In this document: positions 53,111 through 62,635 of the stretch, in pieces
How positions within the stretch are numbered: the first letter of the stretch is position 1
How the letters are laid out: each line of letters begins with the position of its first letter
NCBI RefSeq assembly: GCF_000305495.1
Contig: NZ_AJTN02000211.1
Location: 36,352 to 100,351, forward strand
Direction of reading: 5' to 3'
Length of the DNA: 64,000 nt
DNA from: Peribacillus psychrosaccharolyticus ATCC 23296
GTDB lineage: Bacteria; Bacillota; Bacilli; Bacillales; DSM-1321
Made by a program: the position numbers and the translations under genes
The notes under the pieces: generated by a model
What the model was told of the DNA's origin: nothing
Databases searched by the model: none
The model's input: the letters and a program-made list of their open reading frames with translations, nothing else

Positions 53111-53818
53111 CTATAACTCTTGCATAACGGGTTTAGCAGATTGCTGGTAAATCGCTTTTTGGGCCAGCCGGTAAAAGAACATGAAAGATAAAAAGGCGGT
53201 AATTGAACCGATAAAAAACGGAAAAAGAAAAGTTAACGTGGTACTGATATATACAATCACTCCATTCACCATAACAACTCCGAGAACCGAAAAGGGTCTT
53301 CCTACTGCAAGGATGAACGAGTTCTTCACTGATGTTAAAAAAGGAACTTCAAAGTGCACATTGTAAGAAAAAAAGTAGACAGTCCAGGTAAATAAAATCA
53401 TGGTAAATAAACTATAGATCACAACTGCTAATCCAGGATTCTCATAAACAAATAAATAATAATTCATGGCCCATCCGATCCATACTAAGCCAAATACCAC
53501 TCCGCCAATCATACTTCTCAGATAATTCTCTTTATAACAGGTTAAAAAGGTTGTGAAAATCGGAATTTCTGCATCCCCCATCACCCATTTTCTTACCACC
53601 CCAAACAAAGCGGTTGTGGCAGGAAATAAGATAAATGGGGCTAACACAGCGATCGTTAGGGTCAGCACAAGTAAATCAGATAGATCAGCCGATAAGAAAT
53701 TCATCCCCACTAGAACGATTGGGACATTGAATAGAAGCCAAATTAAATTGGTTAGCAAGAACCGTAAAACCCAAACCGATACTTTGTAAAAACCGCCCAT
53801 CATATTGCCCAATTCCAT
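53111..53818 (-). CDS. YesL-like DUF624 membrane protein
   Basis: A 235-residue protein with five to six membrane segments and the family pattern (VLRFLLTNLIWLLFNVPIV; LFPATTALFGVVRKWVMGD; FFSYNVHFEVP). DUF624/YesL proteins are found almost only inside Gram-positive polysaccharide loci next to YesMN and LplABC-like genes. Their function is not known; a role as an accessory to sugar uptake or sensing is usually assumed. It lies 32 bp downstream of the GH95 gene and just before the GH3 gene. GGGAGGAG precedes the ATG. Confidence 0.87.
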   Translation of the reverse strand: MELGNMMGGFYKVSVWVLRFLLTNLIWLLFNVPIVLVGMNFLSADLSDLLVLTLTIAVLAPFILFPATTALFGVVRKWVMGDAEIPIFTTFLTCYKENYLRSMIGGVVFGLVWIGWAMNYYLFVYENPGLAVVIYSLFTMILFTWTVYFFSYNVHFEVPFLTSVKNSFILAVGRPFSVLGVVMVNGVIVYISTTLTFLFPFFIGSITAFLSFMFFYRLAQKAIYQQSAKPVMQEL

Positions 53819-53849
53819 TATGAACTCCTCCCTCTATGCAAGTCTGATT

Positions 53850-56147
53850 CTATTTCCATCTTAAAGTGCAAGGCTTTCCTGCTGTTAATGCTATCTTCCA
53901 TTCATTAGGCTGGTTTGACTCACCTAGTAAACTCCATTCTTCATTATTTCTAAATAGACTAATGACTATTTCCTGATTAATTTCCGATGTGATTGTAAGT
54001 TCTATGTGTCGTTTCTCAAGGTCCCACTCAAAGGAATTAACATAGATTTGCCCCCGGCAACGAGTACCTGTTATTTTCCCTCGCGTGACAAATGTGGGAA
54101 GTGCAGGTAAAAGATCAATCTTTCCCGGTAAAGAGAAGAGTAATAAATTGTGAATTAACTCAGGGATACTTCCGTTCGCATCTACATTAAATACGTTATA
54201 TTCATCATAATGAGCCGTCATGAGACTGGGGTAAATTGCTCCGCCTGCTGCCATCATCCGTAAAATATCCCATACCGTATCCCCCATGCCAAGTCTTGCA
54301 GCTGCTAGTCCAGCATGCATTCGCCCATGTGAAGAAGTATCTGTACTCGGATTATATAGCCAATGTTCCATTTTCTTCTGCAGGGCAATGGTTGATGCCT
54401 CCCACAGTTCTGGTGTTTTCTCTTTAGAAAATTCATAGCTTTGGAAAAGAGGATAGAGATGGGAAAAATGCCGGTGGTTATAATTATCCTCATGATCCCA
54501 TACCGCCCATTCCTTCAAGGCTCCCTCTTCATTGATCAAATAAGGCGGGAGTTTTTCAATCATATTCCTCCATTTAGGAATAGACTTCTCTTCTACCCCA
54601 AGTAATTGGCATGAATCGATTAAATGCGTCAACACTTCTTTTGCAACAGCAATATCCTGGGTACTATTGGCCGCTATCCCATTTTCAGCTGAATAAGAAG
54701 GATTAAACAGATAGCTGCCCTCTTGGTCTTCATAAAGGAAATCTTCATAAAACTGTACCACTTCTTTTAATAAGGGCACGGTATGATCCTTTAGGAACTC
54801 CTGATCCCCAGTATATAGATAATAATCATAAAACCAATGGGCAAGCCACCCCGCTCCGCACGTCCAAAAAGCGCCGAAAAAGGTATCACACTCCCGGTCC
54901 CCCCAGCTGGAATCTCCCCAATGCAAATGTTTTCCGCTAGTTGACGCACGAATTCCAGATAAAATCCCTCTACAGCCAAAAAGCATACGTGCATTATAGC
55001 GAAAGTCTTCTAGAAACGATTCTATCAAGGTAACAAATGGTTTCATTCCTTCCATCATATTTCCACTGAATACCGAAGCCATTGCCAACTGCAGATTGGT
55101 ATCCAGTGTATAATCAGAAGACCAGGAAGGATTCCAGGTCCCAGTCCATATCCCCTGAAGGTTGGGAGGTCTTAGGCCCGCACTCGAAATAAACATATAC
55201 CTGCCAGCGTCAAACAGCTTTTCTACCAGAGCCATAGACACTTCTTTTTCGTTTCGAACAGCAGCTAACAATTCATCCGTGCTCCAGCTTCGCTTCTCAC
55301 CACCGTCCAGATCCAAGGAGACTCTATTAAAAAGGGCGCCATGTACATTTATATGTGAGGCTTTCAATTCCTTATAACTACCGTCTAGTTCTTCAAAGTT
55401 TACCAAGTAAGTTTGGCTTCCTTCAGCAAACGGGATGATTTTCATCATCACTAGTATTTCATTCGCACCAGAAACAGTCATCTGATTTGGATCAGTCACA
55501 AGTTCACCCTCTATAGGACTGATTTTAACAAAACTATCATACCCTCCTCTCCCTTTGGTATATAAATGTCTGCTTATAATCATGTCGTCTTCATACCTGA
55601 TTGAGACTTCCATACCAGGATGATTAATCTCTTCCATTCTTAACGCTACTAGCGGCATCGGCTCATTACTAGTAATAGACATAACAATCATCTTGTCCGG
55701 CCTGGAAGCAAACAGTTTTCGTTTAAACTCAACTTTCCCCTCTCTCCATGAGGAGATGATTTCCCCTGTTGAAAAATCGACACCTCGAAAATAGTCTTCG
55801 ATTGTATCGACAGGAGCTTGATCAATTTCGAGAAAAAAGCCTGGATGAAAGGAATCTGTATGGACGATGGTATGACCGCGTTCTTCTCCTTTTTTGATGA
55901 AAAATTCATGTGAAGCAAGATAGCCCTCGTTCCGGCTGATTCGACGAACTTCCTCCAAACAATCTGACATATCAGGCATATCCTGTTTAGCATCAGCCGG
56001 TAAAAATAATTCAGCATGATTCACGACTACCTTCTCTTTGTGTGGTAGTCCAAAATGCATGGCACCCATTTCTCCATTTCCCGTTACATTGGCGGATTCC
56101 CATATTTCCGCCGGTTCCGTACTGTACGCACCATGTTTCGCATACAT
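53850..56147 (-). CDS. GH95 family glycoside hydrolase, probable alpha-1,2-L-fucosidase
   Basis: A 765-residue protein without a signal peptide. The N-terminal beta domain opens EIWESANVTGNGEMGAM. The (alpha/alpha)6 catalytic barrel contains LQGIWTGTWNPSWSSDYTLDTNLQLAM, the FNPSYSAENGIAANSTQD block and the general-acid region LKEWAVWDHEDNYNHRHFSHLYPLFQ. These are the landmarks of GH95, inverting alpha-L-fucosidases, with alpha-L-galactosidase also known in the family. The enzyme acts in the cytoplasm after import. With the adjoining galactosidase it would remove the Fuc-Gal side chain of xyloglucan. GGGAGGTGAGAGG precedes the ATG. The GH42 gene ends 22 bp upstream. Confidence 0.87.
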   Translation of the reverse strand: MYAKHGAYSTEPAEIWESANVTGNGEMGAMHFGLPHKEKVVVNHAELFLPADAKQDMPDMSDCLEEVRRISRNEGYLASHEFFIKKGEERGHTIVHTDSFHPGFFLEIDQAPVDTIEDYFRGVDFSTGEIISSWREGKVEFKRKLFASRPDKMIVMSITSNEPMPLVALRMEEINHPGMEVSIRYEDDMIISRHLYTKGRGGYDSFVKISPIEGELVTDPNQMTVSGANEILVMMKIIPFAEGSQTYLVNFEELDGSYKELKASHINVHGALFNRVSLDLDGGEKRSWSTDELLAAVRNEKEVSMALVEKLFDAGRYMFISSAGLRPPNLQGIWTGTWNPSWSSDYTLDTNLQLAMASVFSGNMMEGMKPFVTLIESFLEDFRYNARMLFGCRGILSGIRASTSGKHLHWGDSSWGDRECDTFFGAFWTCGAGWLAHWFYDYYLYTGDQEFLKDHTVPLLKEVVQFYEDFLYEDQEGSYLFNPSYSAENGIAANSTQDIAVAKEVLTHLIDSCQLLGVEEKSIPKWRNMIEKLPPYLINEEGALKEWAVWDHEDNYNHRHFSHLYPLFQSYEFSKEKTPELWEASTIALQKKMEHWLYNPSTDTSSHGRMHAGLAAARLGMGDTVWDILRMMAAGGAIYPSLMTAHYDEYNVFNVDANGSIPELIHNLLLFSLPGKIDLLPALPTFVTRGKITGTRCRGQIYVNSFEWDLEKRHIELTITSEINQEIVISLFRNNEEWSLLGESNQPNEWKIALTAGKPCTLRWK

Positions 56148-56169
56148 ACCCTCTCACCTCCCTTGCCAC

Positions 56170-58203
56170 CTATTTTTTCACAATAATTCGGACATCTTTA
56201 GCTGCTATCTCTACTGCATATTGATAGTGTTTTTTCGATACTAAATCGATATATTCATCAGCTAATTCAATTCTTTCTTCCTTTTCATTATGGTTTAAAA
56301 TAAAGATGAGTTCCTTATCATTTTTTATTCTTTTCGTCACCTCAACTCCCTTAGGTACAGCTTTTCCTAATACCGGTTGAATTCCGCTTTCCTCACAAAT
56401 TGAGCGAATATAATCATCTAAGAAAGACTGCTCTGGGCTTGAAGCAATATACCAGGCACTGCCTTTGCCAAAGGAATGTCTAGTCACACATGGTGTACCT
56501 TGATAAAAATCTTGTCCATACACTGCCATTACTTCCGCCCCTTCAGTATGAAGAAGGTCACAAAGTAACGAACAAGAATAATGCGTATTCCCTAACACGC
56601 TGTTTTCCTGCATCACGATTTCATTGGTTCGTCCGGGCGGCAGGGCATCAATCTCTTCTACCCAAATTCCTAGAATCTTTCTTAGCTGACCAGGATACCC
56701 CCCTGTAATCACAAGGTCATGTTCATCAACAATCCCGCTAAAAAATGTGGTGACAAACGTTCCACCTTCAGCTGTATATTCTTCTATCTTTTGTGCAAAA
56801 CCATCTTTTGTCATGTACAGAACAGGAGCGATGACTAGTGAATATTGATCAATTGGATCATCCACACCAATCATATCCACCTGAATATTTTGTTCATAAA
56901 AAGCTTGGTAATATTTCGATACCTCATCAAAATAATTCAAATCCCGGCTCGGTCCGCTTGATAACTCTACCGCCCACCAATTGTCCCAATCAAACACAAT
57001 GGCTGCTTTCGCCTGAATACGCGAATTGATAATCTGATCACCAAGAACGGTTAACTCATGGCCGAGCGCAGCACATTCTCTAAATACCCTTGTATGCTCA
57101 TGACCGACATGATCAATGACCGCACCATGAAACTTTTCACAGGCACCAATGGATCGGCGAATTTGAAAGAACATTATGGTATCTGCTCCCCTAGCAACGG
57201 CTTGATAACTCCAAAGCCGCATGACACCAGGCCTCTTTAAGGCATTATAAGGCTGCCAGTTTGTGACACTTGGTGTCTGCTCCATTAACATGAACGGATC
57301 ACCTTGTTTTAAACCGCGCATTAAATCATGCTTCATCGCCTCTTGGCTGATTTGAGAATCTACCGATGGGTAACTGTCCCAAGAGATAATATCCATATAT
57401 TTCGCCCATTTTTGATAATCTAATTGTTTATATGCACCCATTAAATTAGTTGTTACTAATACGTCAGGTGTGAATTTTTTCAAGGCATTATACTCCATTT
57501 TGTAGCATTCTAGCATACTATCTGAATTAAACCGGCGATAATCCAATGAAATGCCTTGGAACGCGGTATAATCATAGCTGCCTAAATGTTCGCTTAAATT
57601 ATTGGGAAGGACGATTTCATCCCAATCATAGAAGGTATGACCCCAAAACGAAGTATTCCATACTCGATTTAGCTCTGCTAACGATTGGTATTTATTCTTC
57701 AGCCAAACGCGAAAAGCTTTTTCACAATTATCACAATAGCAATCCCCGCCATATTCGTTCGAGACATGCCATAGCACAAGAGCTGGGTGATTTTGATAAC
57801 GTTCTGCCAGTTTTTCTGCTAATTTCGTCGAATACTTTTGAAAGGTCGGGCTATTAGGACAGGAGTTATGCCGCAATCCGAATTTCCGCTTCCTTCCATC
57901 AAAGTCAACCCGAAGAACATCTTCATATTTGGCTGCCATCCAGGCAGGATGAACGGCCGTACTTGTGCCAAGACAAACATTTATCTGTTCTTGTTCCAAC
58001 ATATCCATTACTTGATCGAGCAGACTAAAATCATACGTGTCTTCATTAGGTTGCAGGATCGCCCAAGCGAAAACATTAATCGTCATAATATCAATATCCG
58101 CAAGCTTCGTAATCCTCATATCCTCTTTCCAAATTTCCTCTGGCCACTGCTCTGGATTATAATCTCCTCCAAAAGCAATTTTTTTTATTTTTTCATGAAT
58201 CAT
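56170..58203 (-). CDS. GH42 family beta-galactosidase
   Basis: A 677-residue GH42 enzyme. It shows GGDYNPEQWPEEIWKEDM at the start, the acid/base Glu in LWHVSNEYGGDC, the nucleophile Glu in FMLMEQTPSVTNW, and the Cys cluster CYCDNCEKAF that binds the structural zinc in this family. No signal peptide, so it is cytoplasmic. In this cluster its likely target is the beta-1,2-galactosyl side chain of xyloglucan oligosaccharides, although most GH42 enzymes prefer short galactans. GGAGGAAACC precedes the ATG. A cre-like box lies between this gene and the GH31 gene. Confidence 0.9.
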   Translation of the reverse strand: MIHEKIKKIAFGGDYNPEQWPEEIWKEDMRITKLADIDIMTINVFAWAILQPNEDTYDFSLLDQVMDMLEQEQINVCLGTSTAVHPAWMAAKYEDVLRVDFDGRKRKFGLRHNSCPNSPTFQKYSTKLAEKLAERYQNHPALVLWHVSNEYGGDCYCDNCEKAFRVWLKNKYQSLAELNRVWNTSFWGHTFYDWDEIVLPNNLSEHLGSYDYTAFQGISLDYRRFNSDSMLECYKMEYNALKKFTPDVLVTTNLMGAYKQLDYQKWAKYMDIISWDSYPSVDSQISQEAMKHDLMRGLKQGDPFMLMEQTPSVTNWQPYNALKRPGVMRLWSYQAVARGADTIMFFQIRRSIGACEKFHGAVIDHVGHEHTRVFRECAALGHELTVLGDQIINSRIQAKAAIVFDWDNWWAVELSSGPSRDLNYFDEVSKYYQAFYEQNIQVDMIGVDDPIDQYSLVIAPVLYMTKDGFAQKIEEYTAEGGTFVTTFFSGIVDEHDLVITGGYPGQLRKILGIWVEEIDALPPGRTNEIVMQENSVLGNTHYSCSLLCDLLHTEGAEVMAVYGQDFYQGTPCVTRHSFGKGSAWYIASSPEQSFLDDYIRSICEESGIQPVLGKAVPKGVEVTKRIKNDKELIFILNHNEKEERIELADEYIDLVSKKHYQYAVEIAAKDVRIIVKK

Positions 58204-58224
58204 TCAGGTTTCCTCCTCACCTAA

Positions 58225-58240
58225 TAGAAAGCGCTTACCA
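58225..58240. promoter_or_regulatory. cre-like site between the GH31 and GH42 genes
   Basis: TGGTAAGCGCTTTCTA on the minus strand (AAGCGCTT core) agrees with the cre consensus at about 14 of 16 positions. It is 22 bp upstream of the GH42 start. Confidence 0.55.
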
Positions 58241-58248
58241 TCTTGTCG

Positions 58249-60558
58249 TTAGAGAGTAATCTCAACGATATTCTCCTCTGCCTTAAGGACAATCCCGTCG
58301 TTTGTAACTTCTGTGATTCCACTGCTCACCGATGCTTCTGTGATATTTCTTAATAAAACAGAATAATTTTTCACCGTCTCACTCACTTTGAACACGATTG
58401 TATTCCCTTCTCGCTTTGCTTCTGCCCAGCCCGTTTTTATTCCCGTATTACTATATAAATCCGTAGAGATAAGCGAACCAGCTGCTAATTCAAAAACATG
58501 AAAAGTAACGTCAGAAAGATAATCATAATCAGCCGTGCTTTCTACCGACCCGACCGCAATTATGGAATTTTCTTTAGCCATCAATGGCAGTGTCAGATAG
58601 CCATGTTCCTCTGTGTGCCATTTTTCTCCCTCAACTACCTGATTGGTTAAGAAGTTCGTCCATTTGCCTTTAGGAAGATAGTATTTTACGATGCCTTGGT
58701 CATTAAATATAGGAGCCGCTAATAATGAATCGCCAAGCATGTACTGTCTATCCAAGTAATGACAGGTTTCATCCTCAATAAATTCTAGTACCATCGCTCT
58801 CATCATCGGTACCCCTGTAAGAGTAGATTCACAGGCAATGCGGTATAAATAAGGCATTAAGGTGTTTTTTAATTTTGTAAACACACGCGTAACATCAACG
58901 GCTTCTTCATCATAAAGCCATGGAACCTTATATTCTGTATTGCCATGATAACGACTATGAGAAGACAATAAACCAAATTGCGTCCAGCGTTTGTATAGAT
59001 CTGGAGTGGCTCCTTGTTCAAATCCAGCAATATCATGACTCCAGAAACTAAATCCTGATAAACCAAACGATAACCCGCCGCGTAATGATTCAGCCATGGA
59101 CGGGTACGTTCCCCAGCAATCCCCGCCCCAGTGTACAGGAAGCTTCTGACTGCCGACTGATGCCGAGCGGGCAAATAGGGCTGCTTGACCTTTGCCTGCC
59201 TTCTTTTCTAATAAATCAAATACGACTTTGTTATATAAATAGGCATAATAATTATGCATTTTCTTAGGATCAGATCCATCATAATAACAGACATCGGTCG
59301 GAATTCTCTCGCCAAAGTCCGTTTTAAAAGAATCGACCCCCATATCAATCAATCCTGCCAATTTATGCTCAAACCAGCTGCTCGCTTCCGGGTTTGTGAA
59401 GTCTACAATCCCTAAACCTGCCTGCCATTTATCCCATTGCCATACACTTCCGTCAGTCTTTTTGAGAAGGTATCCTTTTTCACTTGCTTCTTTAAACAGT
59501 GGTGACTTTTGAGCAATGTACGGATTAATCCATAGACAGATTTTCAAACCTTTTTCTTTTAGTCTCATCAGCATTTTCTCCGGTTCTGGAAATACCCGGT
59601 CATCCCACAGAAAATTACACCATTCAAATTCCTTCATCCAAAAACAATCAAAATGAAAAACATCTAACGGAATATCTCTTTCTTCCATTCCATTTATAAA
59701 TTTTGTTACCGTTTCTTCATCATAATTCGTGGTAAACGAGGTGCTTAGCCATAAACCAAATGTCCATGCAGGCGGGAGACTTGGTTTTCCAGTCAATACC
59801 GTATACTTTTCTAAAACCTGCTTTGGTTCAGGACCATTTATAATGTAGTATTCTAAACTTTCACCTTCAACGCTGAATTGTACTTTTGACACTTTTTCTG
59901 AACCAACCTCAAAGGAAACTCGTTCAGGGTGATTAACAAACACCCCATACCCTTTATTACTGAGATAAAAGGGAATATTTTTATAGGCCTGTTCACTTCC
60001 AGTTCCACCGTCTTCATTCCAGATATCAACGGTTTGACCATTTTTCACAAATGAGGTAAACCGTTCACCCAACCCATAAATTAATTCACCCACATCCAAG
60101 GAAAGCTGTTCACGCATAAAGACTTCCTTTTGGTCGGTCACGATATAACTCATTCCCATATCTCTGCTGCTTGCTAGTTGCTTTTCTTCATTATAGAATT
60201 CAAGTTTCCAATCGCCTTTTTTATGGAAAGCTGCGTGAAGGTTTCCGCTGGAGAAGAATAGTTTTTCTTCATTTTCTTCAATTTCTACAGGAACATCTTC
60301 TTTATGAAGCTCAAAATGCGGCCCTCTCTCAATCCCTCCAGAATGATGTGACAGCTTCACACAAATTACATCCTCCAAAGGGGATGATAATTCAACAGTC
60401 ATCATTCCTCCGTCTAACGTTTTTCCTCTATGTATAATGGGCGTAAAAGGTGCATAAACAGTGAGACTTCTTTCCTTTTTCTCGACATCATATAATTCCA
60501 TTGGATGTTCGAGCTTATATCCTTCTTTATTCAACCAGTTTCCATTACTAAATTTCAT
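58249..60558 (-). CDS. GH31 family alpha-xylosidase (YicI-like)
   Basis: A 769-residue GH31 enzyme. The N-terminal beta domains are followed by the barrel with LDVFHFDCFWMKEFEWCNFLWD, the nucleophile Asp in FKTDFGERIPTDVCYYDG and the acid/base Asp in HWGGDCWGTYPSMAESLRGGLSFGLSGF. The KTDFGERIP and GGDCW motifs are those of YicI-type alpha-xylosidases rather than alpha-glucosidases. It would remove alpha-1,6-xylosyl units from xyloglucan oligosaccharides (isoprimeverose end). No signal peptide. It is the first gene of the enzyme operon; TGGAGG precedes the ATG. Confidence 0.92.
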   Translation of the reverse strand: MKFSNGNWLNKEGYKLEHPMELYDVEKKERSLTVYAPFTPIIHRGKTLDGGMMTVELSSPLEDVICVKLSHHSGGIERGPHFELHKEDVPVEIEENEEKLFFSSGNLHAAFHKKGDWKLEFYNEEKQLASSRDMGMSYIVTDQKEVFMREQLSLDVGELIYGLGERFTSFVKNGQTVDIWNEDGGTGSEQAYKNIPFYLSNKGYGVFVNHPERVSFEVGSEKVSKVQFSVEGESLEYYIINGPEPKQVLEKYTVLTGKPSLPPAWTFGLWLSTSFTTNYDEETVTKFINGMEERDIPLDVFHFDCFWMKEFEWCNFLWDDRVFPEPEKMLMRLKEKGLKICLWINPYIAQKSPLFKEASEKGYLLKKTDGSVWQWDKWQAGLGIVDFTNPEASSWFEHKLAGLIDMGVDSFKTDFGERIPTDVCYYDGSDPKKMHNYYAYLYNKVVFDLLEKKAGKGQAALFARSASVGSQKLPVHWGGDCWGTYPSMAESLRGGLSFGLSGFSFWSHDIAGFEQGATPDLYKRWTQFGLLSSHSRYHGNTEYKVPWLYDEEAVDVTRVFTKLKNTLMPYLYRIACESTLTGVPMMRAMVLEFIEDETCHYLDRQYMLGDSLLAAPIFNDQGIVKYYLPKGKWTNFLTNQVVEGEKWHTEEHGYLTLPLMAKENSIIAVGSVESTADYDYLSDVTFHVFELAAGSLISTDLYSNTGIKTGWAEAKREGNTIVFKVSETVKNYSVLLRNITEASVSSGITEVTNDGIVLKAEENIVEITL

Positions 60559-60675
60559 TGTAATCCTCCATTCTGTATATGCCTTTCTTAATTGTAACGT
60601 TCATTTCTTGAGTAAAACACCCACCTAATTGTTGAAAAAATCAGAGCAAAATTAGATTTATCTTAGTTAAAAAGA

Positions 60676-60705
60676 AAATGCTCAGAAGTTAGCCTCTGAG
60701 CATTT
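60676..60705. terminator. Terminator after the FAD oxidoreductase gene
   Basis: AAATGCTCAGA/TCTGAGCATTT stem with an eight-base loop, 16 bp from the oxidoreductase stop codon and upstream of the GH31 gene promoter region. Confidence 0.7.
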
Positions 60706-60720
60706 AGTCACATCGATTAC

Positions 60721-61956
60721 TTATGCGGTCCCTTTAATAAAAGAGCGTTCTTTAAGATATATATCAAGATCTGGGTGCGTGCCTTTTAGAATTAAATCAG
60801 TGATAATCTGCGACAATATCACACTATAGACTGTCCCATTCCCGCCATAGCCTAATAAGAAATAGCAATTTGGGTAATCTTGATACATGCCTATTGTGGG
60901 CAAACCATCATGCGTTTCACCAAAGGAAGCCCCCCAATAATAGTCTGCTTTAACTTGTCCAGCTAGTTCAGGAAATAATTCCACCAGCTTATCGAGTAAT
61001 TCATCTCGTTTATGAATAATCATGGAGTCACGTTTTTCACTATACCTTGTTTGTTCGTCAAGTCCACCAATGATAATCCGATTGTCTACCGTCTGTCGAG
61101 CATAGAGATAGGGACGAGCGGTTTCCCAAATCATCATCGCCTCTTTCCAATTTGCCAGATTCGCAACAGGATTGGTTGCTATGGCATAAGAGCTTACGAC
61201 CTTTGCATTTTGCTCGTTTACTTCTTCCTGTGCCTCGTACCCAGTCGCAAATATTACATACTTTGCTTTAATTGAACAGCCATAACTCGTGAACAATTCA
61301 GTATGATTGTTTTTAAGGATTTTTCCGTTAATGTTTGTATGCCCATACACGCGAACCCCTTTATTCACTGCATATTGAATCAAGTCGTGTGCATGCTTAA
61401 ACGGATTAATTTCTGCATCGTTACTTGTCACAAGTCCGGCAGATTTTGAAAAAGAAAACGTATCAGCGATTTCCTCCTTTGTGTAATAATCAACCGGGAA
61501 ACCGTATTTTTTTAGATTTTGGTATTCTTCCTTCAACATCGGCACGTCTTCTTTACTGGACGCAAAATAAAGACTTTGTCTCTTCCGAAAATCTGAATCG
61601 CCATCCAAACTTGGAATCACTGTATGTTCTAATACTTTCATAGCCTCTAAACATAATTGAACATGACGTACTCCTGCCTTTTCTCCAAAACTATGTATAT
61701 ATGACGTTAATGTTTTATCATTGGTATATTGCAGCAATCCCGTATTTGCCATTGTGCTGCCTGCTCCGATGTCTCGTTTATCAACAAGTACGACATTCAG
61801 GCCCGTTTCTGCTAGAAAGTACGCACAATGGGCGCCTGATGACCCACTCCCCACAATACAGACATCACAATCAATATTCTCTGTAAGCTCCGGATAGTTA
61901 GGTGCATCCTTATATGTTTCACTCCAAAACATTTTCCCTGTCTTTAAGTCCATCAT
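60721..61956 (-). CDS. FAD-dependent oxidoreductase (D-amino acid oxidase/glycine oxidase family)
   Basis: A 411-residue flavoprotein. The FAD-binding Rossmann motif is DVCIVGSGSSGAHCAYFLAETGLNVVLVDKR (about 30-60), followed by GAGSTMANTGLLQY. The C-terminal FAD motif is IGMYQDYPNCYFLLGYGGNGTVYS. The family oxidises amines, amino acids or sarcosine-like compounds. A C-terminal Rieske domain found in longer relatives is absent. Start ATG at 61956 or 61953 behind AGGAGG. It is monocistronic, with a terminator downstream and an insertion remnant upstream. The substrate is unknown; gene position beside the sugar locus is not evidence of involvement. Confidence 0.83.
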   Translation of the reverse strand: MMDLKTGKMFWSETYKDAPNYPELTENIDCDVCIVGSGSSGAHCAYFLAETGLNVVLVDKRDIGAGSTMANTGLLQYTNDKTLTSYIHSFGEKAGVRHVQLCLEAMKVLEHTVIPSLDGDSDFRKRQSLYFASSKEDVPMLKEEYQNLKKYGFPVDYYTKEEIADTFSFSKSAGLVTSNDAEINPFKHAHDLIQYAVNKGVRVYGHTNINGKILKNNHTELFTSYGCSIKAKYVIFATGYEAQEEVNEQNAKVVSSYAIATNPVANLANWKEAMMIWETARPYLYARQTVDNRIIIGGLDEQTRYSEKRDSMIIHKRDELLDKLVELFPELAGQVKADYYWGASFGETHDGLPTIGMYQDYPNCYFLLGYGGNGTVYSVILSQIITDLILKGTHPDLDIYLKERSFIKGTA

Positions 61957-62038
61957 CCATTCCTCCTGAAATTCAGCTACCTTCCGTTATTCCCTCTTTT
62001 TGGTCTAAGTCAAACTTCCTAAAAGCTGAACAAAGAAA

Positions 62039-62065
62039 AAAGCCATTTCCTTAAAGAAATGGCTT
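62039..62065. terminator. Hairpin, AAGCCATTTC/GAAATGGCTT
   Basis: AAGCCATTTCC TTAA AGAAATGGCTT near the left end of the insertion remnant. The same sequence with one change recurs at 62591-62611 beyond the right end. Confidence 0.65.
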
Positions 62066-62589
62066 CAGACTGTAGACAAACTCGGGTGGAAATCGAGTTT
62101 GTCTACAGTCTTCTTTTTTAGTTTTTAAAATGCGGCTGTTGATTGCAGTGAAAGGCGTTTCGCTTTCCGCGGGCGGTGAGCCGCATCAATGCTTACACTC
62201 CTGCGGGATCTCACCTGTCCCGCTGTTCCCGCAGGAGTCTTCACGTCAACACTCCAATCAACGGTCTTTCTAAATTTAATTTGGATTTTAGTCCGACGTT
62301 CAAATGGAAACACGTGCTACCCAAGAGCAAATTTAGGAGGAGATCAATCCAAATCGGGGGAATTACGAAGAAAACTCTTTCCGACAAATCCGTTCGAACA
62401 GGAAGAATCAAAGATTATTAAGTAGAACACAAGTGATCCTGAAAGCAGATACAATGTTAAAGATGGAAAACAGTACTTATTAGAGACTTAGTTGCCTTGA
62501 TAAGCAGAGAAAATTCCATGAAATGTGTTAAAAATGCCAAAAGAGGTACGGAATGAACCATTCCGTACCTCTTTTGTCTACAAACTGAA
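62064..62589. mobile_element. Decayed insertion element with terminal inverted repeats
   Basis: The ends TTCAGACTGTAGACAAA (62064-62080) and, on the other strand, TTCAGTTTGTAGACAAA (62573-62589) agree at 15 of 17 positions. Immediately inside is a perfect 17-bp inverted repeat (62068-62084 with 62094-62110). A GC-rich block with GCGGGATCTCACC / CCCGCAGGAGTC, and CAATCAACGGTCTTTCTAAA, is shared with the remnant at 21820-22101. The hairpin AAAAGAGGTACGGAATG/CATTCCGTACCTCTTTT (62539-62575) is the right-end partner of that at 22060. No intact transposase frame remains. Confidence 0.6.
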
Positions 62590-62635
62590 ACCATTTCCCT
62601 AAAGAAATGGCTTTTCGTAGAGTCGATCTTCCCAG

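Larger units (their letters stand above)
61957..62635. other. Gene-free region with insertion-element remnant
   Basis: Between the FAD oxidoreductase and the KimA-like permease I see only hairpins (62039-62065 and 62588-62611, nearly identical in sequence) flanking the decayed insertion element at 62064-62589. Confidence 0.6.
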
